From contig QNRL01000002.1 of NCBI GenBank assembly GCA_003315335.1, positions 372,001-436,000 on the forward strand: DNA of 64,000 nt, in the 5' to 3' direction. Positions 18,589 through 28,967 of this stretch are shown here, piece after piece. Position 1 is the first letter of the stretch, and each line of letters starts with the position of its first letter. Below the pieces are notes generated by a model. It had not been told where the DNA came from and did not search any database. It was given only the letters and a program-made list of their open reading frames with translations. Origin of the DNA: Pseudocitrobacter faecalis (GTDB taxonomy: Bacteria; Pseudomonadota; Gammaproteobacteria; Enterobacterales; Enterobacteriaceae). A program made the position numbers and the translations under genes.

Positions 18589-19119
18589 ATGGCAATCGTT
18601 GGCATTTTCTTTGGTAGCGACACCGGCAATACCGAAAATATTGCAAAAATGATTCAGAAACAGCTTGGTAAAGACGTTGCCGACGTGCATGACATTGCCA
18701 AGAGCAGCAAAGAAGACCTGGCTGCATTCGACATTCTGCTGTTAGGTATTCCGACCTGGTATTACGGTGAAGCCCAGTGCGACTGGGACGATTTCTTCCC
18801 GACTCTGGAAGAAATTGATTTCAATGACAAACTTGTTGCACTGTTCGGCTGCGGCGACCAGGAAGACTACGCGGAATACTTCTGTGATGCGCTGGGTACT
18901 ATCCGCGACATCATTGAACCGCGCGGTGCGACCATCGTCGGCCACTGGCCAACGGCCGGTTACCACTTCGAAGCCTCTAAAGGCCTGGCCGATGACAATC
19001 ACTTCGTGGGTCTGGCTATCGATGAAGACCGTCAGCCGGAACTGACCGCTGAACGTGTAGAAAAATGGGTTAAACAGATTTCTGAAGAGCTGCATCTGGA
19101 AGAGATTAAAAACGCCTGA
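18589..19119 (+). CDS. fldA: Flavodoxin 1
   Basis: 176 residues, the E. coli FldA length, and acidic. The FMN phosphate loop is GSDTGNTENIA at residues 9-19; aromatic FMN-stacking residues lie in PTWYYGEAQCDWDDF and GCGDQEDYAEYFCD. It is the essential electron carrier for MetH reactivation, IspG/IspH, biotin synthase and anaerobic ribonucleotide reductase activation. The SD AAGAGG precedes the ATG. Confidence 0.97.
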   Translation: MAIVGIFFGSDTGNTENIAKMIQKQLGKDVADVHDIAKSSKEDLAAFDILLLGIPTWYYGEAQCDWDDFFPTLEEIDFNDKLVALFGCGDQEDYAEYFCDALGTIRDIIEPRGATIVGHWPTAGYHFEASKGLADDNHFVGLAIDEDRQPELTAERVEKWVKQISEELHLEEIKNA

Positions 19120-19123
19120 TGTT

Positions 19124-19157
19124 TAATGCGGCGTGATTGTTAAATCGCGCCGCATTA
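19124..19157. terminator. Hairpin after fldA
   Basis: A perfect 10-bp stem TAATGCGGCG/CGCCGCATTA with a 14-base loop lies 4 bases after the fldA stop. No T run follows, so it may act as an mRNA 3' stabiliser or an imperfect terminator ahead of the fur promoter region. Confidence 0.55.
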
Positions 19158-19318
19158 ATAGGTAGAAGCAATCAAAATAATAGCTACAATTTTTTAACTT
19201 TTGAGCGTAAATCTGTACAATATCTTCTGAATTTAGCGAGTTTGCAGGTCAAGCCTCGTTTTCGATATCTTTATTCGCCCAGGTCTTGCTGTTTTCATTT
19301 AGAAGGCGTCATTCTATA

Positions 19319-19408
19319 ATGAGACGCATTACACTCGGTGCACTCTCTGTGTTACTTCCGCGTTTGGAAGTCAATCGTTTAGCAACAGGACAGATTCCGC
19401 ATGACTGA
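19319..19408 (+). CDS. uof: Uof, leader peptide coupled to fur
   Basis: 29 codons reading MRRITLGALSVLLPRLEVNR and ending TGQIPHD. Its TGA overlaps the fur ATG (ATGACTGA), so fur translation is coupled to it. In E. coli the sRNA RyhB represses fur by blocking translation of this upstream ORF. Same place and same arrangement here. An AGAAGG lies about 12 bases upstream. The peptide itself has no known role. Confidence 0.85.
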   Translation: MRRITLGALSVLLPRLEVNRLATGQIPHD

Positions 19409-19853
19409 CAACAATACCGCATTAAAGAAGGCTGGCCTGAAAGTCACACTTCCCCGGTTAAAAATCCTGGAAGTGCTTCAGGAACCAGACAATCACCATG
19501 TCAGTGCGGAAGACTTATACAAACGCCTGATCGACATGGGTGAAGAGATTGGTCTGGCGACCGTCTATCGCGTTCTCAATCAGTTTGATGACGCTGGCAT
19601 CGTTACACGCCATAATTTTGAAGGTGGCAAGTCCGTTTTCGAACTGACTCAGCAACACCATCACGATCACCTCATTTGCCTCGACTGCGGCAAGGTTATC
19701 GAATTCAGCGATGATTCCATCGAAGCCCGCCAGCGTGAAATCGCTGCGAAACACGGGATCCGCTTAACCAACCACAGCCTGTACCTGTATGGTCACTGCG
19801 CTGAAGGTGACTGCCGCGAAGATGAACACGCGCACGATGGCGTAGAGAAGTAA
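19401..19853 (+). CDS. fur: Ferric uptake regulator Fur
   Basis: 150 residues; E. coli Fur has 148. The N-terminal winged helix (KAGLKVTLPRLKILEVLQ, GLATVYRVLNQFDDAG) is followed by the dimerisation and metal domain with His-rich QQHHHDHLICLDCGK, Cys93 and Cys96. It ends in an Asp/Glu/His-rich tail (GDCREDEHAHDG). It is a global Fe2+-dependent repressor. Control through the overlapping uof leader is expected. Confidence 0.97.
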   Translation: MTDNNTALKKAGLKVTLPRLKILEVLQEPDNHHVSAEDLYKRLIDMGEEIGLATVYRVLNQFDDAGIVTRHNFEGGKSVFELTQQHHHDHLICLDCGKVIEFSDDSIEARQREIAAKHGIRLTNHSLYLYGHCAEGDCREDEHAHDGVEK

Positions 19854-19872
19854 TTATCTTCAGGATTCTGTA

Positions 19873-19898
19873 AAGCCAACCTTCGGGTTGGCTTTTTT
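19873..19898 (+). terminator. Terminator after fur
   Basis: AAGCCAACC-TTCG-GGTTGGCTT followed by a T run; a strong rho-independent terminator 20 bases after the fur stop. Confidence 0.92.
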
Positions 19899-19980
19899 AT
19901 TGGTGTGTACTTCCTTTTTCTCACTTCCCTCTCCGCTAATGTTGCTTTAATGTAAAATCCCCCACCTTTTGGAGAGTGAG

Positions 19981-20907
19981 ATGGAGCTTCGCCAGTTACG
20001 CTATTTTGTCCGCATTGTCGAAACCGGCAGCATGGGTAGTGCGGCCCTCGATCTGAATATTGGCGTTTCGGCACTTAGCCAGCAGATGACCCGACTGGAA
20101 AACGATCTCGCCATTCGTCTGTTGCAGCGGACGTCACGCGGCGTGACGCCGACCCATGCGGGTTTAGCTTTTTTCTCACAGGCACAACTGGCTATCCGCC
20201 ATGCCGATGATGCGATTCTCGCCGCCAGAGAAGCACGCCTTTCCGGACACGTCAGCGTAGGCATGGCACCCAGTACCGCCTCTATTCTCGGTATCCCCTT
20301 CATGAAAGCCATGCGTGAAAGCTACCCCGACGTGCGTCTGCATGTTGTCGAAAGCCTTTCCGGCAATCTGGAGCGAATGATAAATACCCGTCAGATTGAT
20401 TTAGCCATTGTCTTTCAAAAGGAAAAAATCGTTCGCTGGAGCGCCAGGCCTATCCTGGAAGAGCGACTGTTTCTCATTGCCCACCATACCCTGCTTGATA
20501 ACATTGCCGATGACACGCTATCACCGATACAGCTGTCTGGTATCCCCCTCATTATGCCGAGCCTGGGCCACGGACTGCGTGGGAGATTAGAAACAATGGC
20601 CAGGGAACACGCCATACATCTTGATATCGTCTCAGAGATTGATGGTCTTGCCTTGTTAATGCAGGCCGTGCGAAACGGTCTGGGGGCCACGCTTCAGCCT
20701 GGCGCTGCCGTTTCGCATCTTGATAATGAAGTCTTGAGAGTGATCCCGATCCACAATCCTATACTTAGCCGCCCCAACTTTCTGGTCAGTTTATCGGATA
20801 ACGAATTGACCCCCGCAGGCCTTGCCACCCGCGTCGTACTCACCAAAGTCATGCGTGAACTCGTTCAGGAAGGAGAGTGGCCGGGCGCAACGCTTTACCT
20901 TAACTAA
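19981..20907 (+). CDS. tcuR: LysR-type regulator of tricarballylate use
   Basis: 308 residues from ATG 19981, with GGAG 7-10 bases upstream. An N-terminal LysR winged helix (ELRQLRYFVRIVETGSMGSA) and a type-2 periplasmic-binding-like sensing domain from about residue 90. The position between fur and tcuABC, on the same strand, matches Salmonella TcuR, which activates tcuABC in response to tricarballylate. E. coli K-12 lacks this locus. Assignment rests on context plus family. Confidence 0.85.
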   Translation: MELRQLRYFVRIVETGSMGSAALDLNIGVSALSQQMTRLENDLAIRLLQRTSRGVTPTHAGLAFFSQAQLAIRHADDAILAAREARLSGHVSVGMAPSTASILGIPFMKAMRESYPDVRLHVVESLSGNLERMINTRQIDLAIVFQKEKIVRWSARPILEERLFLIAHHTLLDNIADDTLSPIQLSGIPLIMPSLGHGLRGRLETMAREHAIHLDIVSEIDGLALLMQAVRNGLGATLQPGAAVSHLDNEVLRVIPIHNPILSRPNFLVSLSDNELTPAGLATRVVLTKVMRELVQEGEWPGATLYLN

Positions 20908-21004
20908 ACCCCTGTTTAGCAAACCAGCATAGCGCTCTTGCAAATTAGCCATGTACATTTCAATTACAAATTTAACAAAAAGTTAAAGTGTAATGAGGTT
21001 GAAG

Positions 21005-22408
21005 ATGGTTGATGTTCTGGTGATTGGCGGCGGAAATGCCGCCTTATGCGCCGCCCTGACGGCTCGCGAATCGGGTGCTTCGGTGCTCATGCTGGAAGCG
21101 GCACCCCGCCAGTGGCGCGGAGGAAATTCGCAACACACGCGTAATTTACGCTGCATGCATGACGCGCCACAGGACGTTCTGGTAGAGAGCTATCCCGAAG
21201 AGGAATTCTGGCAAGATCTGCTTCGCGTCACGGAAGGTAACACCAACGAAGCGTTGGCCCGACTGGTGATCCGTACGTCATCCGAATGCCGCGACTGGAT
21301 GCGTGGGCATGGCGTTAACTTTCAGCCGCCCCTTTCCGGCGCGTTGCACGTCGCCCGCACGAACGCCTTTTTCATGGGCGGAGGCAAAGCCCTCGTCAAC
21401 GCCTACTATCGCAGCGCCGAAAATCTGGGCGTAGAAATACGTTATGACACGCCTGCGCAGGCTCTGGAGCTTCAGGACGGAGAATTCGTTGCCGCACTGG
21501 CAGGAGACGAGCGCATTGAAGCCAGATCTTGCGTGCTTGCCGCTGGAGGTTTTGAATCCAATCGCGAATGGCTGCGCGAAGCATGGGGGGAAAACGCGCG
21601 AGGAGAATGGCCTGCCGACAACTTTCTGATCCGCGGGACACGGTTTAACCAGGGTGTACTGCTCAAATTTATGATGGATAGCGGCGCGGATATCATCGGC
21701 GATCCCTCCCAATCCCACTGCGTAGCGATTGATGCCCGTGCGCCACTTTACGACGGCGGCATTTGTACGCGTGTTGATTGTGTATCGTTGGGCATCGTCG
21801 TCAACCGCGACGCGCAACGTTTCTATGACGAGGGTGAAGATTTCTGGCCGAAACGTTATGCCATTTGGGGGCGTCTGGTCGCTCAACAGCCTGGGCAGAT
21901 TGGTTATTCCATTATCGACAGTAAAGCGATCGGCCATTTTATGCCCCCTGTTTTTCCCGGAGCCCAGGCGAACACGTTAGAAGAACTCGCCCGTCAGTTG
22001 GGCCTTGACGCGACCCGTTTTGCCAGGACAGTGACCCAATACAACCAGGCATGCCAGCAAGGACAATTTGATCACACCACGCTCGACAACTGTGCCACCG
22101 AAAATCTTATGCCACCAAAAACGCATTGGGCGCGGCCAATCGACACGCCTCCCTATTATGGCTACGCCCTCAGACCCGGGATCACTTTTACCTATCTTGG
22201 GCTTCGGGTTAACGATCGTGCGGCGGTTCATTTTGCCGGGCGCCCAAGCCGGAATCTGTTTGTCGCAGGGGAAATGATGGCCGGAAATGTGTTGGGTAAG
22301 GGGTATACCGCAGGCGTCGGCATGTCCATCGGGACAACTTTCGGACGCATCGCAGGGAAAGAAGCCGCGCTGGCGGCAAAACGGGAGGTGCGCAATGAAG
22401 CAGCTTGA
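21005..22408 (+). CDS. tcuA: Tricarballylate dehydrogenase (FAD)
   Basis: 467 residues from ATG 21005, chosen because GAGG lies 8 bases upstream and the dinucleotide fold follows at once ([17 protein letters not shown]); an in-frame ATG at 20993 is the alternative. A fumarate reductase/succinate dehydrogenase-like flavoprotein that oxidises tricarballylate to cis-aconitate. Further FAD/substrate motifs are [11 protein letters not shown] and [19 protein letters not shown] near the C terminus. The gene overlaps tcuB by 14 bases. Confidence 0.9.
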   Translation: MVDVLVIGGGNAALCAALTARESGASVLMLEAAPRQWRGGNSQHTRNLRCMHDAPQDVLVESYPEEEFWQDLLRVTEGNTNEALARLVIRTSSECRDWMRGHGVNFQPPLSGALHVARTNAFFMGGGKALVNAYYRSAENLGVEIRYDTPAQALELQDGEFVAALAGDERIEARSCVLAAGGFESNREWLREAWGENARGEWPADNFLIRGTRFNQGVLLKFMMDSGADIIGDPSQSHCVAIDARAPLYDGGICTRVDCVSLGIVVNRDAQRFYDEGEDFWPKRYAIWGRLVAQQPGQIGYSIIDSKAIGHFMPPVFPGAQANTLEELARQLGLDATRFARTVTQYNQACQQGQFDHTTLDNCATENLMPPKTHWARPIDTPPYYGYALRPGITFTYLGLRVNDRAAVHFAGRPSRNLFVAGEMMAGNVLGKGYTAGVGMSIGTTFGRIAGKEAALAAKREVRNEAA

Positions 22409-23534
22409 GAAACTCATTATTGAGGCGAAAATACTGACCGAACCTGAAGCAGAAGTTGAACGGGTGATGCAGGTGTGTAATGCCTGCCGCTATTGTGAAG
22501 GTTTTTGCGCGGTATTTCCGGCGATGACCCAGCGGCTGGCGTTCGGCAAAGCGGATATCAACTATCTTGCTAACCTATGTCACAACTGCGGTGCCTGCCT
22601 GCACGCTTGTCAGTATGCGCCACCGCATGAATTTGCTATCAATGTGCCAAAAGCCATGGCGGAAGTGCGCCTGGAGACCTATCAACATTATGCGCAACCT
22701 GCTGCGTTCGGAGCACTCTATCGTCGGGCCGGGCTGACCGTTACTCTGGCCCTGGCTTTCGGTCTGGTACTCTTTTTACTTCTCGCGATGGCATTGAAGG
22801 GGCAGCTTACACACCCTCCGCTTGCCGGCGATTTTTATCAAATCTTTCCCCATAATTTGCTGGCGTGGATGTTTGGTTCGGTTTTTGCCATAGCGGTAGC
22901 GTTACTCATGGCGGGAATCATACGTTTCTGGCGAGAAATCACACCGGGCGCTCCGCACGTCAGAGATATCGCGAAAGCCTCTCACGACGCCCTCACCCTG
23001 AAATATCTTGATGGCGGCCATGGCAAAGGCTGCAACGAAGCAGACGATGCCTTTACATTGCTGCGCCGTCGCTTTCATCACTTCACTTTTTACGGATTTA
23101 TGCTCTGTTTTGCCGCCACGCTTGTCGCCACGGCTTATCACTATATTGCCGGTTGGGAAGCCCCCTACCCCTTCTTTAGTGCGCCGGTCATACTCGGCAC
23201 CCTTGGCGGGCTGGGACTGCTTATCGGCCCGGCAGGGTTACTGTGGCTGAATTTTCGCCGCTCACCTTTGCATGGCGATCCGCGACAAAAGCCGATGGAT
23301 CGAGGATTCATCATGCTGTTATTACTCACCAGCCTCACGGGCTTAGGGCTGCTGGCGGGAAGAGATACGACGTGGATGGGGATCCTGCTTGCCATCCATC
23401 TTGGGGTCGTAATGGCGCTTTTTTTAACCCTACCCTATGGAAAATTTGCCCACGGATTTTACCGGTGCGCTTCTTTACTCAAGTGGGCTATTGAGAAGCG
23501 ACGCGGAAAACAGGCGGGAGTCGCTGGCGACTAA
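22395..23534 (+). CDS. tcuB: Tricarballylate utilisation protein B (Fe-S, membrane)
   Basis: 379 residues from ATG 22395 (SD GGGAGG). Two 4Fe-4S motifs are clear: Cys28-31-34-38 and Cys62-65-68-72. About six hydrophobic helices with membrane histidines follow ([20 protein letters not shown]), suggesting a haem-bearing membrane domain. In Salmonella TcuB reoxidises the FADH2 of TcuA and passes electrons to the quinone pool. It is translationally coupled to tcuA. An extension to 22287 is a frame artefact. Confidence 0.9.
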   Translation: MKQLEKLIIEAKILTEPEAEVERVMQVCNACRYCEGFCAVFPAMTQRLAFGKADINYLANLCHNCGACLHACQYAPPHEFAINVPKAMAEVRLETYQHYAQPAAFGALYRRAGLTVTLALAFGLVLFLLLAMALKGQLTHPPLAGDFYQIFPHNLLAWMFGSVFAIAVALLMAGIIRFWREITPGAPHVRDIAKASHDALTLKYLDGGHGKGCNEADDAFTLLRRRFHHFTFYGFMLCFAATLVATAYHYIAGWEAPYPFFSAPVILGTLGGLGLLIGPAGLLWLNFRRSPLHGDPRQKPMDRGFIMLLLLTSLTGLGLLAGRDTTWMGILLAIHLGVVMALFLTLPYGKFAHGFYRCASLLKWAIEKRRGKQAGVAGD

Positions 23535-23589
23535 CCCACAAACGCTTACCTCTATAAAAACAAGATGAAGACACTGGAGAGCAGACCCA

Positions 23590-24885
23590 ATGACACAACC
23601 TACCTCACGCGCCGGCACGTTCGGCGCCATCCTCAGAGTCACAAGCGGTAATTTTCTCGAACAGTTTGACTTCTTTCTGTTCGGCTTTTACGCCACGTAT
23701 ATCGCGAAAACCTTTTTCCCGGCGGAAAGTGAGTTTGCTGCGCTCATGCTGACCTTTGCGGTTTTCGGCTCAGGTTTCATGATGCGGCCAATCGGCGCTA
23801 TTGTATTGGGTGCCTATATAGACCGAATTGGCCGGCGCAAAGGGCTGATGGTTACGCTCGCGATCATGGGCTGCGGTACATTACTTATCGCGCTGGTTCC
23901 GGGGTATCAGACAATCGGTGTACTTGCACCGGTTCTGGTGCTGATTGGACGCTTGTTGCAAGGATTCTCCGCAGGCGTGGAATTGGGTGGTGTCTCGGTT
24001 TATCTCTCAGAGATAGCCACGCCGGGTAATAAAGGCTTCTATACCAGTTGGCAATCCGCCAGCCAGCAGGTTGCCATCGTTTTTGCGGCACTGATTGGCT
24101 ACGCCCTGAATGCAACACTGGGGCACGATGCCATTTCAGAGTGGGGCTGGCGAATTCCGTTCTTTATTGGCTGTATGATCATTCCTCTTATATTCGTTCT
24201 GCGCCGTTCGCTTCAGGAGACCGAGGCGTTTTTACATCGTAAGCATCGCCCGGATACCAAAGAAATTTTTACGACGATCGCGAAAAACTGGCGAATCATT
24301 ACTGCCGGCACGCTGTTGGTCGCAATGACAACAACGACGTTTTATTTCATCACTGTCTATACGCCAACGTATGGCCGGGCGGTACTGAATCTCAGTGCGC
24401 GTGACAGTCTGATCGTCACCATGATAGTTGGTATATCGAATTTTATCTGGTTGCCCATTGGCGGCGCGATATCTGACAAGATTGGACGTCGTCCCGTATT
24501 GATGGGCATTACATTACTGGCGTTGTTCACTACCTGGCCCGTGATGCAGTGGCTGACTGCGGCACCTGATTTTACGCGTATGACGTTGGTATTACTCTGG
24601 TTTTCATTTTTCTTCGGTATGTATAATGGTGCAATGGTCGCCGCACTCACCGAAGTGATGCCGGTCTATGTCCGAACAGTTGGCTTTTCACTTGCTTTCA
24701 GTCTCGCTACCGCCATTTTTGGTGGCCTCACGCCGGTTATTTCAACGGCATTAGTTCAGTTGACTGGCGATAAGAGCGCCCCTGGATGGTGGCTCATGTG
24801 CGCCGCCTTGTGCGGGCTTGCCGCCACGGCGATGCTGTTTGTTCGCCTCAGCCGGGATTATCAGACGGCAGAAAATAGACTCTAA
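23590..24885 (+). CDS. tcuC: Tricarballylate/citrate-type proton symporter (MFS)
   Basis: 431 residues, 12 predicted transmembrane helices, of the metabolite:H+ symporter branch of the MFS. The N terminus carries [19 protein letters not shown], and the loop after helix 2 has DRIGRRKG, with a second DKIGRRP between helices 8 and 9. It is closest to CitA/TcuC tricarboxylate transporters. It follows tcuB by 55 bases and completes the pathway: uptake by TcuC, oxidation by TcuAB. Confidence 0.9.
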   Translation: MTQPTSRAGTFGAILRVTSGNFLEQFDFFLFGFYATYIAKTFFPAESEFAALMLTFAVFGSGFMMRPIGAIVLGAYIDRIGRRKGLMVTLAIMGCGTLLIALVPGYQTIGVLAPVLVLIGRLLQGFSAGVELGGVSVYLSEIATPGNKGFYTSWQSASQQVAIVFAALIGYALNATLGHDAISEWGWRIPFFIGCMIIPLIFVLRRSLQETEAFLHRKHRPDTKEIFTTIAKNWRIITAGTLLVAMTTTTFYFITVYTPTYGRAVLNLSARDSLIVTMIVGISNFIWLPIGGAISDKIGRRPVLMGITLLALFTTWPVMQWLTAAPDFTRMTLVLLWFSFFFGMYNGAMVAALTEVMPVYVRTVGFSLAFSLATAIFGGLTPVISTALVQLTGDKSAPGWWLMCAALCGLAATAMLFVRLSRDYQTAENRL

Positions 24886-24888
24886 GAG

Positions 24889-24918
24889 AAAAACGGGCGG
24901 CGATTTTCTTCCGCCCGT
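24889..24918 (-). terminator. Terminator of chiPQ
   Basis: On the minus strand, ACGGGCGG pairs with CCGCCCGT around a 10-base loop and runs into five T. It lies between the convergent tcuC and chiQ genes. Confidence 0.8.
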
Positions 24919-24937
24919 AAAAACCTGTCTCGTTGAT

Positions 24938-25270
24938 TTATTTTGCGGTATTGTTGCTGCGAATTTCCTGCCAGATTAAACCGCAATCTTTCTTCACGGC
25001 CTGATCGTTACCGGTTTTTCGCGCCAGAATACACGCCTGATAATCACTTACCCGTATGGTCTCCTGATTGGCAAACTGCTGATGCGCCTTCTCTTGCTTC
25101 AGCACATTCAGCACCTGCTGGCAGGCCTCGATTTTTTCCGGCGAGCCCTCGGCGGTATTGATACAGGCGCTATACGCTTCTTTTAAACGGGTATCTTCTT
25201 TGGGTGCTTCAGACTGCGCGCAGCCCACCAGCGCCGCGACAAGCGCGGTCATCATCATCATTTTTTTCAT
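24938..25270 (-). CDS. chiQ: Lipoprotein ChiQ (YbfN)
   Basis: 110 residues from ATG 25270 (SD AAGG 8 bases upstream); E. coli ChiQ has 108. A lipoprotein signal peptide with lipobox LVGC (Cys17) is followed by a small periplasmic domain with conserved EAYSACINTAEGSPEKIEAC and CGLIWQEIRSNN. It is cotranscribed downstream of the chitoporin gene. Function is unknown, presumably related to chitooligosaccharide uptake. Confidence 0.92.
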   Translation of the reverse strand: MKKMMMMTALVAALVGCAQSEAPKEDTRLKEAYSACINTAEGSPEKIEACQQVLNVLKQEKAHQQFANQETIRVSDYQACILARKTGNDQAVKKDCGLIWQEIRSNNTAK

Positions 25271-25321
25271 GTTATTAGCCTTATACGACACGGCGGGCTC
25301 TGCGGCCCGCCTGAGTACTTA

Positions 25322-26725
25322 TCAGAAGATGGTGAACGGTGCGATAACCATGAATTTCACGTCACGCTCATCCTGGAAGATGTTGCCGTAACCGCCGCCC
25401 CAGCTCGGGATATCGGAGTGGTTGTCGTACTGGGTGAAGTGCAGTTTGAACAGCGTGCCTTTCGCGCGGCCTTCCTGTACGGTATACGCCACGTCGAAGC
25501 TGTAAGAAGACTCTTCGATGGTTCTGTTTTTGTCGTAGTATGCATCCGGGTTGATCTGCCAGGTAGACGGTTTGGCGTCCCAGGCATAGACGTATGATGC
25601 CCCCACTGCCCAGCCCGGCAGGTTCCAGTTCTTAAGGTCATACATTGCACCAAAGAACACCGCTTTTTCGCCGTTGGCGTTGAAGTCAGAACGGTTATCC
25701 CACCAGATATCCAGACGACCATTTGAGGAGGCGTAGGTTGGTGTCATACGCTGCAGGAAGTAGCCCTGCTGGCCTTCAGCCTTAACCCATGTCCCTTCCA
25801 GGCGCAGGTCAACCTGCCCCACTTTGTAACCGAAGGTCAGCGCCTGCAACCACGCGGTGCCATCGTAAATATCGTTTACAGAGCGATCATCGACTTTATC
25901 GCGGGTACCGTAGAACTGATAGCTGGTAGACAGCGGGCTACCGGCGATATCAAATTTGTAGCTGGCTTTGGCGAAGTACTGATCGACATAGCCTTCTGCC
26001 TGACCAAATGCCGCTTCCAGCACCAGGTCATTTTTGAAGTCATATTTCATACCGATGGAGTGCAGATAATCGACTTTCGTGCGTTTATCGTTCTGGTAGA
26101 AATTATCCATTTCGATATGCCATGGGGCCTTATATTCATTGGTCCACATGTAGGAGAAACTCAGCGCACCGGCATCATCAAAGTCAAAATTCGCTCCGGC
26201 TTCCGCGCCCTGATAAGTACCCGGCATAAAGCTCCAGTGCGGCGCTAACAGCGTTTGACCGGTTGGCTGAATATAACCACCGCGCGCCCAAACCGGGCCG
26301 TACTTAAATTTCGCAGCGGCTTTATAAAGGCTTACACCGCTTTTATCGCCGGAGTAATCTTCCGAGTAGCCTTTATTTTTAGAAGAGAACGCAATTTCGT
26401 TCGGGTGACCGCTTTCTGAGGATTCTGCCATTTCGATAGCGGTAAATGCGGCAATATCGAGGCCGAACATATCAGCGGCATAGCCGGACTGGAAATCGAG
26501 GTTGGCGTTCCAGGTGGAGTGAGAAAGGTTGGTTTTATATTTGTCGTTATCGGTCACATCTTTACGGTCACGCTCACGCTGCCAGTAATAGATGCCGCCC
26601 GTTAGCGTGGAGTCATCAATAAAGCCTGCTGCACTCGCCTGGGGAACAATAACCAGGCCCGACATTGCTGTGACACCGGCAATAGCCAGCGCCAGCGTAC
26701 TACGTTTGCCACTGAACGTACGCAT
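25322..26725 (-). CDS. chiP: Chitoporin ChiP (outer membrane)
   Basis: 467 residues, OprD-family outer-membrane beta-barrel for chitooligosaccharides. The signal peptide is about 32 residues ([11 protein letters not shown], then AGFIDDS). Alternating beta strands follow, and the C terminus ends with Phe ([10 protein letters not shown]) as expected for BAM substrates. SD AGAGGA precedes the ATG. Regulation is visible: a ChiX sRNA pairing site overlaps the SD, and NagC-type operators lie upstream. Confidence 0.95.
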   Translation of the reverse strand: MRTFSGKRSTLALAIAGVTAMSGLVIVPQASAAGFIDDSTLTGGIYYWQRERDRKDVTDNDKYKTNLSHSTWNANLDFQSGYAADMFGLDIAAFTAIEMAESSESGHPNEIAFSSKNKGYSEDYSGDKSGVSLYKAAAKFKYGPVWARGGYIQPTGQTLLAPHWSFMPGTYQGAEAGANFDFDDAGALSFSYMWTNEYKAPWHIEMDNFYQNDKRTKVDYLHSIGMKYDFKNDLVLEAAFGQAEGYVDQYFAKASYKFDIAGSPLSTSYQFYGTRDKVDDRSVNDIYDGTAWLQALTFGYKVGQVDLRLEGTWVKAEGQQGYFLQRMTPTYASSNGRLDIWWDNRSDFNANGEKAVFFGAMYDLKNWNLPGWAVGASYVYAWDAKPSTWQINPDAYYDKNRTIEESSYSFDVAYTVQEGRAKGTLFKLHFTQYDNHSDIPSWGGGYGNIFQDERDVKFMVIAPFTIF

Positions 26726-26732
26726 ATGTGTA

Positions 26733-26743
26733 TCCTCTTTGAC
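26733..26743 (-). promoter_or_regulatory. ChiX sRNA pairing site overlapping the chiP SD
   Basis: The minus-strand leader reads GTCAAAGAGGA, exactly complementary to the UCCUCUUUGAC seed of the small RNA ChiX, and it covers the chiP Shine-Dalgarno. In E. coli and Salmonella ChiX blocks chiP translation here until chb mRNA traps ChiX. Confidence 0.8.
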
Positions 26744-26832
26744 TTTTAAAATGCCGCCGCAAAGCAGAGGCTAAAAATAAAAAACAGATAAAAAAGTAGC
26801 GTGGTGAAAAGCACCTTTTGCTACAGGATTAG

Positions 26833-26857
26833 ATTATTTTTCGCGACGCGAATTATC
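26833..26857. promoter_or_regulatory. Probable NagC operator upstream of chiP
   Basis: ATTATTTTTCGCGACGCG followed by AATTATC forms a palindrome like known NagC boxes (T-rich half, central CG-rich core, A/T half). It is about 110 bases upstream of the chiP start. The chiP-glnS gap (26726-27119) otherwise holds AT-rich promoter DNA and the second box described separately. Confidence 0.65.
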
Positions 26858-27047
26858 AATCCTTTTTCGCAAGCAAAACGCAGGACTATGACAAAGCGCA
26901 CATATTTCGTTGCGTCTTGTAACAAATGCGATTTATTAACATTAAGCGGCGCAACGCCTTATCTCATCAGGGGAAAATGTTAATAGCGCAGGTTGCGGGG
27001 ATGTATCTGTATGAAATGATGCAAACGGGTGATGCCTGCATAAAAAA

Positions 27048-27071
27048 GATTAATTCGCATCGCGAATATGA
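27048..27071. promoter_or_regulatory. Second NagC-like box near the glnS 3' end
   Basis: GATTAATTCGCATCGCGAAT has the AATTCG-N3/4-CGAAT symmetry and closely resembles the nagE operator at 31094-31119. It lies about 215 bases from the first chiP box. Paired boxes allow NagC looping, so a distal chiP operator is plausible. Confidence 0.5.
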
Positions 27072-27076
27072 GAGAT

Positions 27077-27106
27077 AAAAAAAACGCCGCAGAGGCGGCG
27101 TTTTTT
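27077..27106. terminator. Terminator after glnS
   Basis: AACGCCGCC/GGCGGCGTT-type stem around CAGA, with A on the left and six T on the right. It can work for glnS (minus strand) and is symmetrical. Confidence 0.88.
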
Positions 27107-27119
27107 CGCAAACAGGGGA

Positions 27120-28784
27120 TTACTCGCCTGCTTTCGCCCAGGTGTCGCGCAGGCCAACGGTGCGGTTGAACACCAGTTTTTCTGCGGTAGCGTAGCGGCT
27201 GTCGAGGCAGAAGTAACCTTCACGCTCGAACTGATACGCTTTACCGGCAACAGCGTCTTTCAGGGACGGCTCAGCAAAGCCCTGCTTGATTACCAGCGAT
27301 TCCGGGTTCATCACCGATAAGAAATCTTCCGCCGCGCCCGGGTTCGGCACACTGAACAGACGATCGTACAAGCGGATTTCAACCGGCAGCGCGTGTGCCG
27401 CGCTCACCCAGTGAATAACGCCTTTCACTTTACGGCCATCTGCCGGATCTTTGCTCAGGGTGTCGGCATCGTAGGTACAGAAGATGGTGGTGATATTACC
27501 TTCCGCATCTTTCTCTACGCGTTCTGCTTTAATCACGTAAGCATTACGCAAACGCACTTCTTTACCCATCACCAGACGCTTGTACTGCTTGTTGGCTTCT
27601 TCGCGGAAGTCAGCGCGATCGATCCAGATCTCGCCGCTAAACGGCACTTCACGGCTGCCCATTTCCGGTTTGTTCGGATGGTTCGGCATGGTGACCATTT
27701 CGCCTTCGCCCTGGTAGTTTTCGATAACCAGTTTCACCGGATCGATCACCGCCATTGCGCGCGGGGCGTTTTCGTTAAGATCTTCACGAATGCAGGATTC
27801 CAGCGACGCCATCTCAATGGTGTTGTCCTGCTTGGTCACGCCGATGCGTTTGCAGAACTCACGGATAGCGGCGGCGGTATAACCACGACGACGCAGACCG
27901 GAAATGGTCGGCATACGCGGGTCATCCCAGCCTTCAACGTGTTTTTCCATGACAAGCTGGTTCAGCTTGCGCTTGGACATCACGGTGTATTCCAGATTCA
28001 GGCGCGAGAATTCGTACTGGCGCGGGTGAACCGGAATAGAGATGTTGTCGAGCACCCAGTCATACAGACGACGGTTGTCCTGGAACTCCAGGGTGCACAG
28101 GGAGTGCGTAATGCCTTCCAGCGCATCGCTGATGCAATGGGTAAAGTCGTACATCGGGTAGATGCACCACTTGTTGCCGGTCTGGTGGTGCTCGGCAAAT
28201 TTAATACGGTACAACACCGGGTCGCGCATGACGATGAACGGCGACGCCATGTCGATTTTCGCACGCAGGCAGGCTTTACCTTCTTCAAAACCGCCGGCAC
28301 GCATTTTTTCGAACAGCGCCAGGTTCTCTTCGACGCTACGATCGCGGAACGGGCTGTTTTTACCCGGCGCTGTCAGGGTGCCGCGGTATTCGCGGATCTC
28401 TTCCGGTGACAGTTCGTCAACATAGGCCAGGCCTTTGTTGATAAGTTCTACCGCGTACTGGTGCAGTTGATCGAAATAGTCTGAGGAGTAGTGAATATCA
28501 CCAGCCCAGTGAAAACCTAACCACTCGACGTCGTGCTTAATCGACTCGACGTATTCGATATCTTCTTTTACCGGGTTAGTGTCATCAAAACGCAGGTTGC
28601 ACAGGCCCTGATAATCCTGCGCGACACCAAAGTTCAGGCAGATCGATTTCGCATGGCCGATATGCAGATAACCGTTCGGCTCAGGCGGAAAACGGGTATG
28701 GACTGTGGTGTGCTTCCCACTGGCCAGATCTTCATCGATGATCTGACGAATAAAGTTACTCGGGCGGGCTTCAGCCTCACTCAT
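27120..28784 (-). CDS. glnS: Glutaminyl-tRNA synthetase
   Basis: 554 residues, the E. coli length. Class I synthetase: HIGH motif in [15 protein letters not shown] near residue 40, KMSKS-equivalent [11 protein letters not shown] near 270, then the two C-terminal beta-barrels that read the anticodon. It charges the four tRNA-Gln genes found 9 kb away in this window. Transcribed on its own between chiP and nagE. Confidence 0.98.
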   Translation of the reverse strand: MSEAEARPSNFIRQIIDEDLASGKHTTVHTRFPPEPNGYLHIGHAKSICLNFGVAQDYQGLCNLRFDDTNPVKEDIEYVESIKHDVEWLGFHWAGDIHYSSDYFDQLHQYAVELINKGLAYVDELSPEEIREYRGTLTAPGKNSPFRDRSVEENLALFEKMRAGGFEEGKACLRAKIDMASPFIVMRDPVLYRIKFAEHHQTGNKWCIYPMYDFTHCISDALEGITHSLCTLEFQDNRRLYDWVLDNISIPVHPRQYEFSRLNLEYTVMSKRKLNQLVMEKHVEGWDDPRMPTISGLRRRGYTAAAIREFCKRIGVTKQDNTIEMASLESCIREDLNENAPRAMAVIDPVKLVIENYQGEGEMVTMPNHPNKPEMGSREVPFSGEIWIDRADFREEANKQYKRLVMGKEVRLRNAYVIKAERVEKDAEGNITTIFCTYDADTLSKDPADGRKVKGVIHWVSAAHALPVEIRLYDRLFSVPNPGAAEDFLSVMNPESLVIKQGFAEPSLKDAVAGKAYQFEREGYFCLDSRYATAEKLVFNRTVGLRDTWAKAGE

Positions 28785-28907
28785 CGTGGATTCCTCAAAA
28801 GCGTAAATAACGTATAACGGCGTATGATCTTATAAGCCGGACGCAGAGACAACCCTTAACTTACAGAAAATGCGTCTTTGAAGAGGAATATGGGGATCAT
28901 TTGCTGC

Positions 28908-28942
28908 AAAAAAAAGCGGCGGAGGAAAGTCCCCCGCCGCTT
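28908..28942 (-). terminator. Terminator after nagE
   Basis: On the minus strand AAGCGGCGG pairs with CCGCCGCTT around an 11-base loop and is followed by a long T run. Confidence 0.85.
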
Positions 28943-28967
28943 AAGGCAATCGCGAACTCAGGAGCGA

